64,000 nt of DNA from Karstenula rhodostoma CBS 690.94 (taxonomy: Eukaryota > Ascomycota > Dothideomycetes > Pleosporales > Didymosphaeriaceae), in the NCBI GenBank assembly GCA_010093485.1, contig MU001498.1, forward strand, positions 1,187,423 through 1,251,422. The letters are read 5' to 3'. The notes under the pieces were generated by a model that did no database searches, had not been told where the DNA came from, and saw only the letters and a program-made list of their open reading frames with translations. Numbering within the stretch: the first letter of the stretch is position 1; the number at the start of each line of letters is the position of its first letter. This document shows, one piece after another, positions 11,397 through 21,310 of the stretch. The translations under genes were made by a program, and so were the position numbers.

Positions 11397-12092
11397 ACGG
11401 GTGGCCGGGATGGATACATGTAGGGCAACTGCAATCTTGCACAAGCTTTACGCGTGGAAGAGGGATCAGAGTGCAGGCATTTGAGCGTGGGGTGATTGGC
11501 GTCTGGGTCGTTTTGGATGACAGTGGTCAAGCTGGTGTGGCGTTCCTCTCCTTGTCCCTATTTCAGCCTGTCACGAGTAGGAAGTCGTTCATTCCTTGGC
11601 GCGGTGCTGGGTGTATGGGGCGTTGCATCTCTCGTCGTGGAGGCGGCAGGTGCTTGGCAAGATTGCGACTCATAGTGTTCGAGGGCCACGGTCCGTCATC
11701 GTAGATGGAATGCAATATTCTTTTGTCTTTGCTGTCGTGCGGAGAGGGTTCAGCTAGATGGCGGATGGAGTGGCTGCAGCGTGAGACTGGCAGTGCGGAG
11801 TGTTGAGCAGCAGCACGTGCGACGCTACCGAGCCTTTGCCGGACCATCGCCAGACCATCACCGGATCATCGCCGGATCATCACCGGATCATCGCCGAACC
11901 GTCTCCCCGGCCGAGCCCCCCAAGCTCAGGCGTCACTGCTCGTCCGCATCCGCATCGTGAAGCTGCCGCAGCGACGCCCGCGTCACCAGGTCCAAACCCA
12001 AAAACCCTGCCCAGGTCGCCGAAGCTGCCCCGCGCCCCCGCCGTCATGAGCGCCCCGTAAACTGAGCGAACCCCCCCGCACAGCAGCCCACC
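11397..12092. promoter_or_regulatory. Intergenic region between MATH/RING gene and vps18
   Basis: About 700 bp holding the 3' end of the MATH/RING transcript and the vps18 promoter. The only distinct structure is an 11-bp tandem repeat at 11839-11893. A frame at 11800-12060 ends before the vps18 ATG and is probably an upstream or chance frame. Confidence 0.45.
11839..11893. repeat. 11-bp tandem repeat upstream of vps18
   Basis: Five copies of a unit close to CCGGATCATCR (variants CCGGACCATCG, CCAGACCATCA), with G and A alternating at the last base so that a 22-bp higher unit is visible. It lies 200-254 bp before the vps18 ATG. Confidence 0.9.
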
Positions 12093-15000
12093 ATGGCGTA
12101 CGATACATCGGCGGGATATGCCGCGCCCGGCGCGAGCAACTTCCAGGACAGCGATGCGACGCTTCCCATGTTCAACATCGAGCGCGTGTCGCTGCAATTT
12201 TCCGTCGCTTCCGACTTTGTGGCTGCTGCCGTCGCAAACAACGTCCTCGTGCTCGCCCTGTCCACGGGACGCATCCTGCGCATCGACCTGGACAGTCCCG
12301 CCGACATCGACGGTTCGCTATAGCCTCCCACGCACGCTTTTGGACTTCTCCTGACGATGCGCAGATATCGACCTGCCCAAGAAAACGTCCGAGGTTGGCG
12401 TCATCAAGCGCTTGTTCCTCGACCCGTCCGCGTCCCACCTCATCATCACCACCACCCTCGCCGAGAACTTCTACCTCCACACCCAGTCGCGCACGCCCAA
12501 GGCGCTTTCCAGGCTCAAAGGCGTCGCAATCCAAAGCATAGCATGGAACCCCTCCCAGCCCACCGCCTCGACGCGAGAGGTCTTGGTCGGCGCCTCCGAC
12601 GGAAACGTATATGAAGTCTACATCGAGCCCTCGTCCGAATTCTACCGCCGAGAAGAGCGCTATCTGAAGGGCGTATACAAGACCAACGATGGTCCCATCA
12701 CAGGCCTGTGGACCGACATCGTGCCTGGGAGGAACGACCTGCGACGCGTCGTCATCGCAACCCCCTCAACCTTCCTGCATTTCGCCGGCAAGGTTGGGCG
12801 CCACGGCCAGGAAGGTAGCGGCTCCATCTTCTCCAAGCTCTTCGAGACCGAATCGGCGACTGTGCATGAGATCGCGAACGTCGCCTCCACCGCCACCTCG
12901 CTCCTCGCCGTATCGCCCGAGATCGAAGAAACACCCTCCTCCGATCACACAAATGCCGAGAGGATATTCGGATGGCTGACTTCGCAGGGTGTGCTCCATG
13001 GCAAATTGCGCTTGTCCTCGGACACTTCTGAGCTGGGCGGGAAAGTGCTCGGCGAGTCCAAGATGCTACCCAGATCGCAGATACCACCCTCGCAGACTGC
13101 CAGCGGGCGCAACAGGCGGACACAAGACTCGGTCACTTCTATGATCCTCAGCCAGTGGCACATCCTGCAACTTATCGATGCGAGGATAGTAGCCACTAAC
13201 CGACTGGACGACACCATCGTTCTCGACCAAGTGGTCTTGGAGCCTGGTCAGACTGCCGTAAGCCTGGTAGCAGATATCAAGAAGAACACATACTGGCTCT
13301 TTACGAATCAAGACATCTTCGAGGTTGTTATTACAGATGAGAGCCGAGACGTCTGGAAGATCATGCTCAAGGCGCAGCAATTTGATGCAGCATCGCAATA
13401 CGCAAAGACCGCGGCGCAAAAGGATGCTGTAGCAACAGCATGCGGCGATTACCTGGTTGGAAAAGGACAATACTCGGAAGCCGCCGCCGTCTACGGCCGA
13501 AGCACCAAGCCTTTCGAGCAGGTGGCACTTACCTTCATCGACAAGGGAGAGCAGGATGCTTTGCGCAAGTACTTGCTCACCAAGCTTTCCACCCTGAAGA
13601 AGTCCTCCACCATGCAGCGGATCATGGTCGCGACGTGGCTCACTGAGCTCTACATGGCTAAGCTCAACGCTTTGGACGATACCATCACCACCAAGGCAGA
13701 ACTTTCCGAAAGCATGAACACCGCTGAGACCCAAGACCAGCTATCAGTCATTCGGAGAGAATACCAGGAGTTTGTTTCCAAATACAAGTCTGATTTAGAC
13801 CGAAAGACGGTCTACGAGATCATCAGCAGTCACGGAAGAGAGGAAGAGCTACTGTACTTCGCTACGGTAGTCAATGACTACAATTACGTCCTCGCCTACT
13901 GGGTCCAACGGGAGCGATGGCGCGAGACTTTGGATGTACTTAAAAAGCAAACCGATCCCGAGGTCTTCTACAAGTATAGTAGCGTCCTCATGGCGCAGGT
14001 CGCAGTGGATCTCGTCGAGATCATGATGCGACAGACGAACTTGGATGCTCGGAAGCTCATACCTGCCTTTCTCAACTACAACAACATCACAAAAGTCCCG
14101 CTAAACCAGAATCAAGCGGTGCGATACCTGCTGTTCGAAATCAACCAGCATCAATCGACAGACGCAGCCGTTCACAACACGCTGATCTCCATTTATGCTT
14201 CACATTTCACGAGCGATGAATCGGCGCTACTTGCGTATCTCGAAGGGCAATCAATGGCTCATGAGCAAAACTACGACGCCGATTTCGCCCTTCGTCTCTG
14301 CATACAGCACAATCGCGTACAGTCCTGCGTTCACATCTACAGCTCCATGGGACAGTATGTGCAAGCTGTCGACCTAGCCCTCAAATACGACGAGATCGAT
14401 CTTGCTAGCAGCGTTGCAGACCGCTCCAATAGCGAACCCGCTCTGCGCAAGAAGCTGTGGTTGGCGATCGCGAAGAAGGTTATTTCGCAATCGTCAGGAA
14501 TCAAGACGGCTATTGAGTTTCTGCGGAGGGTGGACTTGTTACGGATAGAGGATCTCATCCCGTTTTTCCCGGACTTTGTAGTCATCGACGACTTCAAAGA
14601 AGAAATATGTTCTGCGTTGGAAGACTATTCGCGCAGAATTGACGAGCTCAAGCTGGAAATGGACGAGTCGGAAGAGACAGCTGCACACATCAAGACCGAC
14701 ATCAAAGCCCTCGAACAGCGATATGCCATCGTAGAGCCAGGCGAACGATGTTACGTCTGCGGCCTGCCCCTCCTGGCGCGCCAGTTCTTTGTGTTCCCAT
14801 GCCAGCACGCCTTCCACAGTGATTGCCTAGCAAAGAAAGTCGTCGAGCTCGCGGGTATGGCAAAAGGCAAGCGTCTAGGTGAGCTACAGATGGAGGTTAG
14901 TAAGGGCGCAAGCACAGGTACCAAAAGGGAAAAGGCTATCAAGGAGTTGGATGCCCTGGTCGGGTCGTCTTGGTAAGTTTCTGCCTCGTTTGGACAAGTC

Positions 15001-15111
15001 GGGTGACATGCTAACGCGCGTCGCAGCGTGCTATGTAGCGAGCTGGCCGTCAAGCTTATCGACGAGCCGTTCGTAATGGCTATGGACGATAAGAATGAAT
15101 GGGCGTTGTAG
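12093..15111 (+). CDS. vps18: Vacuolar protein sorting protein 18 (Pep3), HOPS/CORVET core subunit
   Basis: Exons 12093-12312, 12365-14972 and 15027-15111 give 970 residues (yeast Pep3 has 918). Vps18 is a class C core subunit of the HOPS and CORVET tethers that promote fusion at endosomes and the vacuole. The N-terminal half is the Pep3/Vps18 propeller region (LALSTGRILRIDLDSP, FLDPSASHLIITTT, SIAWNPSQP), followed by the alpha-solenoid with the clathrin-repeat-like segment and a coiled stretch (about 840-865). The C-terminal RING-H2 has Cys869/Cys872, then PCQHAFHSDC, then Cys943/Cys946. The long insert between the zinc pairs is usual for Vps18. Intron 2 splits the codon of Cys943; without splicing the frame stops at Trp before the second zinc pair. 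The start is supported by the exon 1 match and a kozak-like context. Confidence 0.95.
12313..12364 (+). other. vps18 intron 1
   Basis: 52 bp, phase 1, unusual donor GTTCGC, branch-like CTGAC at 12351-12355, acceptor CAG. Splicing joins ...DSPADID to DIDLPKK in frame; unspliced reading hits TAG within four codons. Confidence 0.85.
14973..15026 (+). other. vps18 intron 2
   Basis: 54 bp, donor GTAAGT, branch CTAAC at 15011-15015, acceptor CAG at 15024-15026. Splicing restores the second RING zinc pair CVLC and the C-terminal end ...NEWAL. Confidence 0.93.
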
Positions 15112-15760
15112 ACCCGGAGATATACCATGAAGATACCACAACTTCTACGCTTCTTTAACTACCGTAGGTGCACAGTTTGCTGGTTGCTGCATTGCACAAG
15201 TTGTGGGAGCGCGTTTGCGAGCCGGTCAATGAAGCTAGCAAAACTGACCATGCCTCTCTTGTTGTTCAACGCAACTCGGGTCCGCGGCACGTGTTGTAGA
15301 TATCCATGTTTCGAAGCAGCGCATTCGTGTTTTGTCAATCAGATGTCACGCTCCTATCGGAAAGAGCGGTACGGAGCTGGAGATACTGGAATCATTACCT
15401 CAATAGGTGCATGTGGCGTCCTCTGTAGTTCTAGAGGATTCCCACCCGTGTTGAACCGCGCGTCCTCAAACTCTGTCATCCAATGTCTGGGATGTTCCTG
15501 GACATTAGAGGTTGGCTAATCACCACCACAGCGAGGCGCAGCAATGTTGTTTGTTGTTCGCTTCGGGGCCGGCACGTACCGCTAGCTGATCTGTTCCACA
15601 CGCGGAGGAGCGAGAAACGGCACGCCAGGGTGCCAAGCCGGGATGGTTACCGCTTCTGCACTGACAACAATGGTTCCTATTTTTCCTCAGTTGTTGCTCT
15701 GGACTGAACATCCTTTCACGACGTTACCACCGGCAGGTGCGATGGAGAAGGTGAAGAGCG
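15112..15760. other. Intergenic region, no feature recognised
   Basis: 650 bp between two plus-strand genes. Short frames only, none with domain signal. It should contain the vps18 3' untranslated region and the promoter of the membrane-protein gene. Confidence 0.5.
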
Positions 15761-17572
15761 ATGGACCTACTATACGGAAACGAACCTTCACTCGCGTATG
15801 AGGATCCTCCGCCTTATTCGCCAGTGCGTGGAGCTCGCGAGGGAAGCAAAGGATTGTGGGATGAAAAGGAAAACGATGGGATTGTGGTGCGCATTGCTCG
15901 GACCTGGACGAGAACCGCGACCATACATGAAGGCCCGAAGAAACTTGCGCGAAGCACGTCGGATTTCCTCCAGCAACGTACATGGCCGACCATTAGGGAT
16001 ACGATGACGCATGTCGCGCCAATTATTTCTTCTGCGCCGCAAACGACATGGAGTTTCATCCAGGACCACGTTTGGCAGTCTCTGTGTGATTATCCGCTCA
16101 AAGCAACGCAGTTCTGGGGTCTGCTGTTGCTCATGTTGGGTATCGGTCCCTTCGTAATATACGGAATGATGAACCGAGGCTGGACCAATATATTTTACTA
16201 CGGTGCTTTTGCCGCAAAGATCTTGGGATGCGGTGACGCGTTGGATGTACCACAGAACTCCACTGTGGTGGGAGTCGAGGCATTGTTCGTCCTGGACTGG
16301 ACATTCGGCCAATTCTCCTTCTCGCGAGTGAAGACGATTGATGTGGCGTGGGACATCCTTGTTGGACGTGGCGTCCAAATGATATTTTGGGCTATATCAT
16401 ATCGGGTTTTCTCAGACGCGCTGCTCCGCTTGATGGAGCGACATCCCGCGTCTTTTGAGACCTTCAAGAGTATCAGCCTCGAAGGCCCCGGTCTTGGCTC
16501 TTCCTGGATTCTACTCAAGCAGCTGTTTCGCAACCGAGGTGCACGCACTTGGTTCTTGTTCTTCTACATGCTCCTGGCTTCGTTCTATGTTCTCAGTATC
16601 CCTCCACTTCTTGGAGCCATGTCGGGATATGACAGCACGGCGATTGCCTGGGTCGCCATTGGTAATGACAACACTATCGTCCCTTCTTCCCAGATCAAGG
16701 CGAGCTACGTTGTATACGGCGCCGGGAACCAGACATTCGACCAACCCATGTGCGACACCAAGACCCAGGAGCTACGCGACTTCTGGTACCACGAGATGGA
16801 CATGCAGCATTACTGCGACTGCAAACTACCCAACGGAACTGTTCTACCTTTTCAGCAATGGCAGTACAAGTACTCATCTTCCTACAATGAACAACCGCAA
16901 AACACGCCCTACCAGTTTGAAGATTGCAAAATCAATTTCGAGGGTCAGAACGGCACCTACCAATCTACCCGGGGACAGGAATACGACTATCCGCGCGCAA
17001 AGGAGTGGGGCGAATACGCCTGCAACTATTCCTTTCCCGTTACCCTCGAAAACGGCAAGACGTACTCCGTCTACGACATCAACTACTCGGCAGACGGCTA
17101 CTGCTTTGAAAACAAAACCTACACATTCATGGATCTCGTACAAACGACGCGTTGTCTGCCTGACACGGCGAATCCGAGCTACCAGTGGGGCTTCTCCTCC
17201 GCGATGATAGGGGTGTGCTTCATTATGAACCTAGTGTGGTGTCTTTCGATGTGGGTTGTCTGGCAGGATGCACTGAGGGCAAAGTTAGTGAGGAGTGGGT
17301 ACCGTATGTCGCCGTTGCGGGCGGCTTTTGTACTGACAGAGGCGGCGCGACGGAGGACCGGTGTCGGGGTCGAGGGCTTGGTGCTAAGGGACAGAACGCT
17401 TTTGAGGAGGGAATTAAGGCGTGGTAACGAAAGGGAAGAAGCAGTAGTTAATAGTGACATGTTTAAAGAGGGTAGCAGGGAGGATGAGGTAGAGTATGGA
17501 AAGGGGAATACGGTAATTATTAAGAGACGACCTGTGAGGAGTCAAAGCAGGGATACTAATGAACTAGTGTGA
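15761..17572 (+). CDS. Predicted multi-pass membrane protein of unknown function, 603 aa
   Basis: A single intronless frame of 603 residues. I do not recognise the family. Visible: an N-terminal PPPY motif (residues 16-19), a possible site for a WW-domain ubiquitin ligase; a soluble N-terminal region to about 117; hydrophobic segments about 118-137 (WGLLLLMLGIGPFVIYGMM), possibly 193-222, 262-286 (WFLFFYMLLASFYVLS) and 477-501 (MIGVCFIMNLVWCLSMWVVW). Between the last two lies a domain of about 190 residues with several Cys and six N-glycosylation sequons (NQT323, NGT358, NGT397, NYS422, NYS441, NKT451), which points to a lumenal or extracellular loop. The C-terminus is Arg/Glu-rich and probably cytosolic. 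Length, normal codon use and lack of stops say it is a real gene. It is the last intact gene before the repeat block. Confidence 0.85.
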   Translation: MDLLYGNEPSLAYEDPPPYSPVRGAREGSKGLWDEKENDGIVVRIARTWTRTATIHEGPKKLARSTSDFLQQRTWPTIRDTMTHVAPIISSAPQTTWSFIQDHVWQSLCDYPLKATQFWGLLLLMLGIGPFVIYGMMNRGWTNIFYYGAFAAKILGCGDALDVPQNSTVVGVEALFVLDWTFGQFSFSRVKTIDVAWDILVGRGVQMIFWAISYRVFSDALLRLMERHPASFETFKSISLEGPGLGSSWILLKQLFRNRGARTWFLFFYMLLASFYVLSIPPLLGAMSGYDSTAIAWVAIGNDNTIVPSSQIKASYVVYGAGNQTFDQPMCDTKTQELRDFWYHEMDMQHYCDCKLPNGTVLPFQQWQYKYSSSYNEQPQNTPYQFEDCKINFEGQNGTYQSTRGQEYDYPRAKEWGEYACNYSFPVTLENGKTYSVYDINYSADGYCFENKTYTFMDLVQTTRCLPDTANPSYQWGFSSAMIGVCFIMNLVWCLSMWVVWQDALRAKLVRSGYRMSPLRAAFVLTEAARRRTGVGVEGLVLRDRTLLRRELRRGNEREEAVVNSDMFKEGSREDEVEYGKGNTVIIKRRPVRSQSRDTNELV

Positions 17573-17817
17573 AATAGAATATTATATGTTTATAAATCAT
17601 TCTTTGTTATATCTATACTAATCTAGCCTTTAGCTCTAAATAAAAGTATTTTAATATAACAGATCTATAGAATGATATTTATTCTTAGGTTAGCGCTCTA
17701 AGGGACCCACTTGTATGAATCTGGTATTGATAACTACGTGTTGTGGATAGAACACCGCTAGACCAAGTTCGAAGAAGATAAAGCGTTCTCATTACTGTCC
17801 ATATACCGCCTATCTGC
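17573..17817. other. AT-rich scrap downstream of the membrane-protein gene
   Basis: About 17573-17700 is strongly A+T-rich and resembles the repeat DNA further right in composition, probably a small mutated repeat remnant. 17700-17817 returns to normal composition. No gene seen. Confidence 0.4.
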
Positions 17818-18541
17818 ATGCAGGACCACTCACTCACCCGCCACACAATTTACAAGCCATCGTCAAAGGCAGACACCCCCAAGCTGCCCGTTATGCTCTA
17901 GGGAAACGGCGGCTGCTCCGCCGACACGACAGGTCAAGTGCCGTTCCTCCTCCACCTCGCCTCCCACGGCGTTCTCATCATCGCCAGCGGCACACCCAAA
18001 GGCTCAGGCCAAACGGCTTCAGCGGCGATGAAGGAGAGTACCAATTGGATCACGAAGCAGGCAGGCAAAGGCTCGTACGTCAACGTCGACGCCAGCCGCA
18101 TCGTGGCGTCTGGCTGGTCCTGCGGCGGCTTCGAAGCCTTCGAACAGATCTGGGACGAAGCCTCGGCATCTGGAGCTCAGGCGATCGAAAACAAGACCGG
18201 TTCAGTCAACTTCAAGAAGCCCGTCATCTTCTTTGCAGGTGTTCCCAGCGACGGTGCCTCTGGCGGTGTAAGTCGGAACAATGTCAATTTCGAGGTTGTG
18301 TAACCCTGTTGACGAGACGTAGGCCGAGCGCGACTACAAAGCTATGCCCGCGGGCATTACAAATTGGAGGGGCCAGCTGCCCGTCGGCCATGGTGGAACG
18401 TACACTGAGCGCAACGGAGGCAGGTTTGGCATTATCGGCGCCAAATGGGTACAGTGGATTATGCGTAGTAACACGACAGCATCACACCCGTTTCGTAGAA
18501 CAGACCAACTCTCAAATTATAGTACAAGCAGCGAAATGTAA
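17818..18541 (+). pseudogene. Broken alpha/beta hydrolase (secreted fungal type), premature TAG
   Basis: Frame 17818-18267 plus 18323-18541, joined over a 55-bp intron (donor GTAAGT at 18268, acceptor AG at 18321-18322). The protein shows the alpha/beta hydrolase layout: HTIYKPSS, then GNGGCSAD, HLASHGVLIIASGTP, nucleophile elbow GWSCGG (Ser codon near 18118), an acidic PSDGASGG...ERDY region, and the His region LPVGHGGTY. At 17899-17901 the frame has TAG directly before GNGG, where fungal relatives carry Trp; TGG to TAG is a RIP-type change. The expected signal peptide and first exon are missing, with only a bare ATG at 17818 after a stop at 17779. I therefore call it a pseudogene, although the rest of the frame is open, so inactivation may be recent. 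A read-through or alternative start in an unseen upstream exon cannot be ruled out. Confidence 0.72.
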
Positions 18542-19172
18542 TATTTAGCTCTTCGTCTTCATCCATGTTTGTTTGATTTTAGTTCTTTAGTAGTCCGTCG
18601 TGAGCCTCATCAAATAGAAGCTCAAACCACGCCATGCTCACTTTGCCCGATAACATGATGTAGCTAAGCCTTTTTTTTTTTTTTTTTTTTTTTTTGGCTG
18701 AGAAATAATAACACCGGTCCATATGCATCTCTGGCCCAATTTCTAGGCCTTCCTCCCTTGCTATCAGGAGCGAGCTTGCAATTCTCGTCCCCCTCTGTCC
18801 CTGTCCACAAATCTGACCCCTCCAGAATTACACTGAGAGGCAACTCGAATGTTTTCAGTTCCTGAAACGCATGGGACACTCTACAAAGAAATCCCAGTCC
18901 GCTTTCCTTGCATGGTTGTATTTCGGTCTAGGAAATGTAATGCCACGCGTCGGAGCACACTCAGTGACTCACTTTGTCAAGTGGTAGCCTAAGACTATTA
19001 GCCAGGAAACAACAGAGTGAGACGAAAGATGATCATTGCGTATGAACCGTGTACGTATCCTCAAGTCCTGGGCCTCACGATAAAGAATCCCTCACCTATA
19101 GCCATACACAGCTTCTTTATTCATTCACAATCCAATCCAGACCTCCAACATCGGCACACGAACTCCTAGAGA
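18542..19172. other. Non-coding stretch with a 25-T run
   Basis: No gene recognised. The one distinct item is an unbroken run of 25 T at 18671-18695. Read on the minus strand it is a poly(A) tract, so a minus-oriented retroposon or processed copy to its right is possible, but I found no convincing target-site duplication. Confidence 0.4.
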
Positions 19173-19500
19173 TTAAAATGGTGCTGCGCCAGCCGCCGGC
19201 AGTGGCGGCGGCGGATAGGGGCCGGCATAACCACCCTGCTGTGGCGACGCGTGGGGCGGCTACATAGGGTACTGCGGCTACCGCGGGTCGGTCTGCCAGG
19301 GCTGGTATGGCTGTGGTGCCATCGGTGGAGGGCCGGCAGGATTACCTGGCGGCGGCTGCGCATACCCACTCGGATAAGGGTAGTATCCGGACCATACGCC
19401 TAGGGGAGGATAACCTTGTGATAGGCCAAATGCCGGAGGTTGTAGCTGCTACTGTGTATGTGGCTGCTCAGCGGATAGTACGGCGGTATCAGGTGACCTA
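19173..19500 (-). pseudogene. Relic of a Pro/Gly/Gln/Tyr-rich coding region with three in-frame TAG codons
   Basis: On the minus strand one frame reads a low-complexity protein segment (GLSQGYPPLGVWSGYYPYP, SGYAQPPPGNPAGPPPMAPQ, PYQPWQTDPR, PPHASPQQGGYAGPYPPPP, LPAAGAAPF) ending at a stop at 19173. The frame is interrupted by TAG at plus positions 19449-19451, 19278-19280 and 19260-19262, each in a Gln-rich context where CAG to TAG would explain it. The composition is like the disordered ends of many fungal proteins, so the parent cannot be named. The rest of the gene is missing; the AT-rich block starts about 300 bp further on. Chance is unlikely because the same P/Y/G/Q bias holds for about 90 codons. 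Confidence 0.6.
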
Positions 19501-19864
19501 GGGCCTAGTAAAATAGCACTATGGGTTAAAGGAGTGACTTGTTCGTGTGAGATACCAACGTGACCCGATCCGACATGTGCCGCTGTATAGGCTAGAGGTT
19601 TAGTAGCTAAATTAAATACGTCTTAGCCTAGTGCTTAAGTTACTTTTTACTAGTTTATATCCTTATAGAACTAGGTACTATATTAGTACACCTGTACTAT
19701 ATAAGTATAATATTATATTCATCACGAAAAGTTTTCACCTCGCTGGTGCGTATAGGCGGCCAGCGCAGTCCTGCGCAGGCCTGCGTACAATTGCGCGCCC
19801 TAGGCGCCTAGTGCGCACTAGCTAGCCCTATATTTTTGTTTATATATATATATAGATCTATAGC
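19501..19864. other. Transition zone into the AT-rich block, with a GC islet
   Basis: Composition falls from balanced to strongly AT. A short GC-rich, palindrome-rich islet at about 19742-19815 (contains GCGCAGTCCTGCGCAGG) stands between two AT-rich stretches and keeps TpG and CpA, so it escaped mutation. No gene seen. Confidence 0.5.
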
Positions 19865-19882
19865 CTATATATATTTATATAG

Positions 19883-20067
19883 CCTAAATATTTTAAATAG
19901 CTTAGTACTATACCCTTTTTAGTTAGCCTATATATAGATACTAGATAAGCCTTAGCTACTTTTTTAGTCCCCCTTTATTTATATATTAGTAAAGTATAAT
20001 ATACCTTTTTATCCCTTCTACTTTATTAAGTTATTCTACCTTATAGTAAATCTCTATAATATATAGT
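19883..20067 (+). mobile_element. Rep-B, 5'-truncated copy, 18-bp TSD
   Basis: Matches the last about 180 bp of the full Rep-B copies (TTTTTTAGTCCCCCTTTATT and ...TAGTAAATCTCTATAAT). Flanked by the exact 18-bp duplication CTATATATATTTATATAG at 19865-19882 and 20068-20085. It marks the left end of the repeat block. Confidence 0.8.
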
Positions 20068-20164
20068 CTATATATATTTATATAGATTAATAATATATTA
20101 GTAAGTAGTTTAGTAAATAATAAATATTATAAATTTATAAATTTAAAATTTTAAAGGCCTTTTA

Positions 20165-20290
20165 TTTTATTTTTATATATATAAAGTTACTATTATAACT
20201 ATTTAATAGAAAGAAAATATCTAGAAATACTATATAGTTATATTAAAAAGCTTTAAAGAAAATTACTATTTATAATAAAAAAGAAAAAAG
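20165..20290 (-). mobile_element. Rep-A fragment (3' end only)
   Basis: Resembles the poly(A)-proximal part of Rep-A in reverse (AAAGTTACTATTATAACTAT, then the stretch ending in an AGAAAAAAG-type tract). Strongly mutated and without a readable tail or TSD, so limits are approximate. Confidence 0.5.
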
Positions 20291-20359
20291 AGTATTTAAA
20301 ATATATTACTAATTTATATAAACTAAATTAGTATATTTATAATAAACCCTTATTACCTA

Positions 20360-21236
20360 TAAAGATAAAAGAGAATATATATAATAACTATATAAGAATT
20401 ATAGTATAAAAAGAAAAAAAATTTAAAAAAATATAATTAGTAGGGCTAAATAGACTAGATCTATCTAATTATACTAAAGAGGTATTTTATCTAATATTAT
20501 ACTACTATTAAAATAGTACTAAATTATTTACTAAACTCTAAAAAGTAGTATTTTTTTTTAAAACTTAATTAATAAAAATCTATTACTACTATAAACTTTA
20601 TTCTTTATATATAAATATTTTAAAATATAATTAATAAATAAAAGTATTAGTTTTAATATCTAGTCTAATACTTATATATAAGTCTAGTACTAGATAAATT
20701 AAAATAGTATATTCTAATAAAAATTAATTATTTAAATAAATTAGTAAATATACTAGATATTATATTTTATAATAGTAATATACTTAGTATAGATATAAAC
20801 TAGTAGTATACCTAAATTTAATTAATAAATATAATAGAACCTAATATTAGAACTAGTATTTATATTTAAAAAAATAAACTAGAAAGGTCTTAGAAGCTTT
20901 TTAAAAAGTTATAATAGTACTAAGCTAGAAATATATACTATAAACTAGATTTTTATTAATAGTTTTAGAAAGAGTATAGTAGATAAAATAAAAAATATTA
21001 TAATTAATAATTATCTTTTTTATTAGATACTAGAATAGTAGATTAGAAATAAGTAGATTAGTATTTTTCTAAAACTAATAGATTTTATAAAAAGCTATAG
21101 CTAAAGAATATTAGTTTAATACTAGTTTAATACTAATACTATACTTACTATTAAGTTTATAGTAATAAGGCTTTTTAATACTACTAGTAGTTAAAGTAGA
21201 TTACTAAGTTTTAATAAGTAAACTAGAAATAGTAAT
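20360..21236 (+). repeat. Unclassified repeat Rep-D, copy 1
   Basis: About 0.9 kb that recurs in reverse at about 51960-52860 (for example GGGCTAAATAGACTAGATCT here against the AGCCCTACTAATTATACTCT end there). Translations in all frames are broken by TAA/TAG and show no domain I recognise; length and context would allow a gag-like region of a retrotransposon. Borders were set by where similarity fades. Confidence 0.55.
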
Positions 21237-21310
21237 TTTAAAATACCTTACTAATTTATATAAAACTCTATTAGTATATTTATAATAAACTTTATATTTT
21301 TAATAACTAA

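Noticed and set aside
11800..12060. Possible small gene upstream of vps18
   Set aside because: Its sequence comes from the tandem repeat and Pro-rich codons, has no domain, and sits in the vps18 leader; at best an upstream frame.
17938..18303. A short intact hydrolase gene starting at GTG 17938
   Set aside because: Nuclear genes do not normally start at GTG, the family's N-terminal segment is readable upstream of 17938 across the TAG, and the signal peptide is absent.
1..19800. tRNA, rRNA or other structured RNA genes
   Set aside because: I looked for clover-leaf B-box and rRNA-like motifs and found none I could support by eye.
19631..19825. Last ORF before the AT-rich block
   Set aside because: 64 codons with no domain, spanning the compositional border and the GC islet; chance frame.
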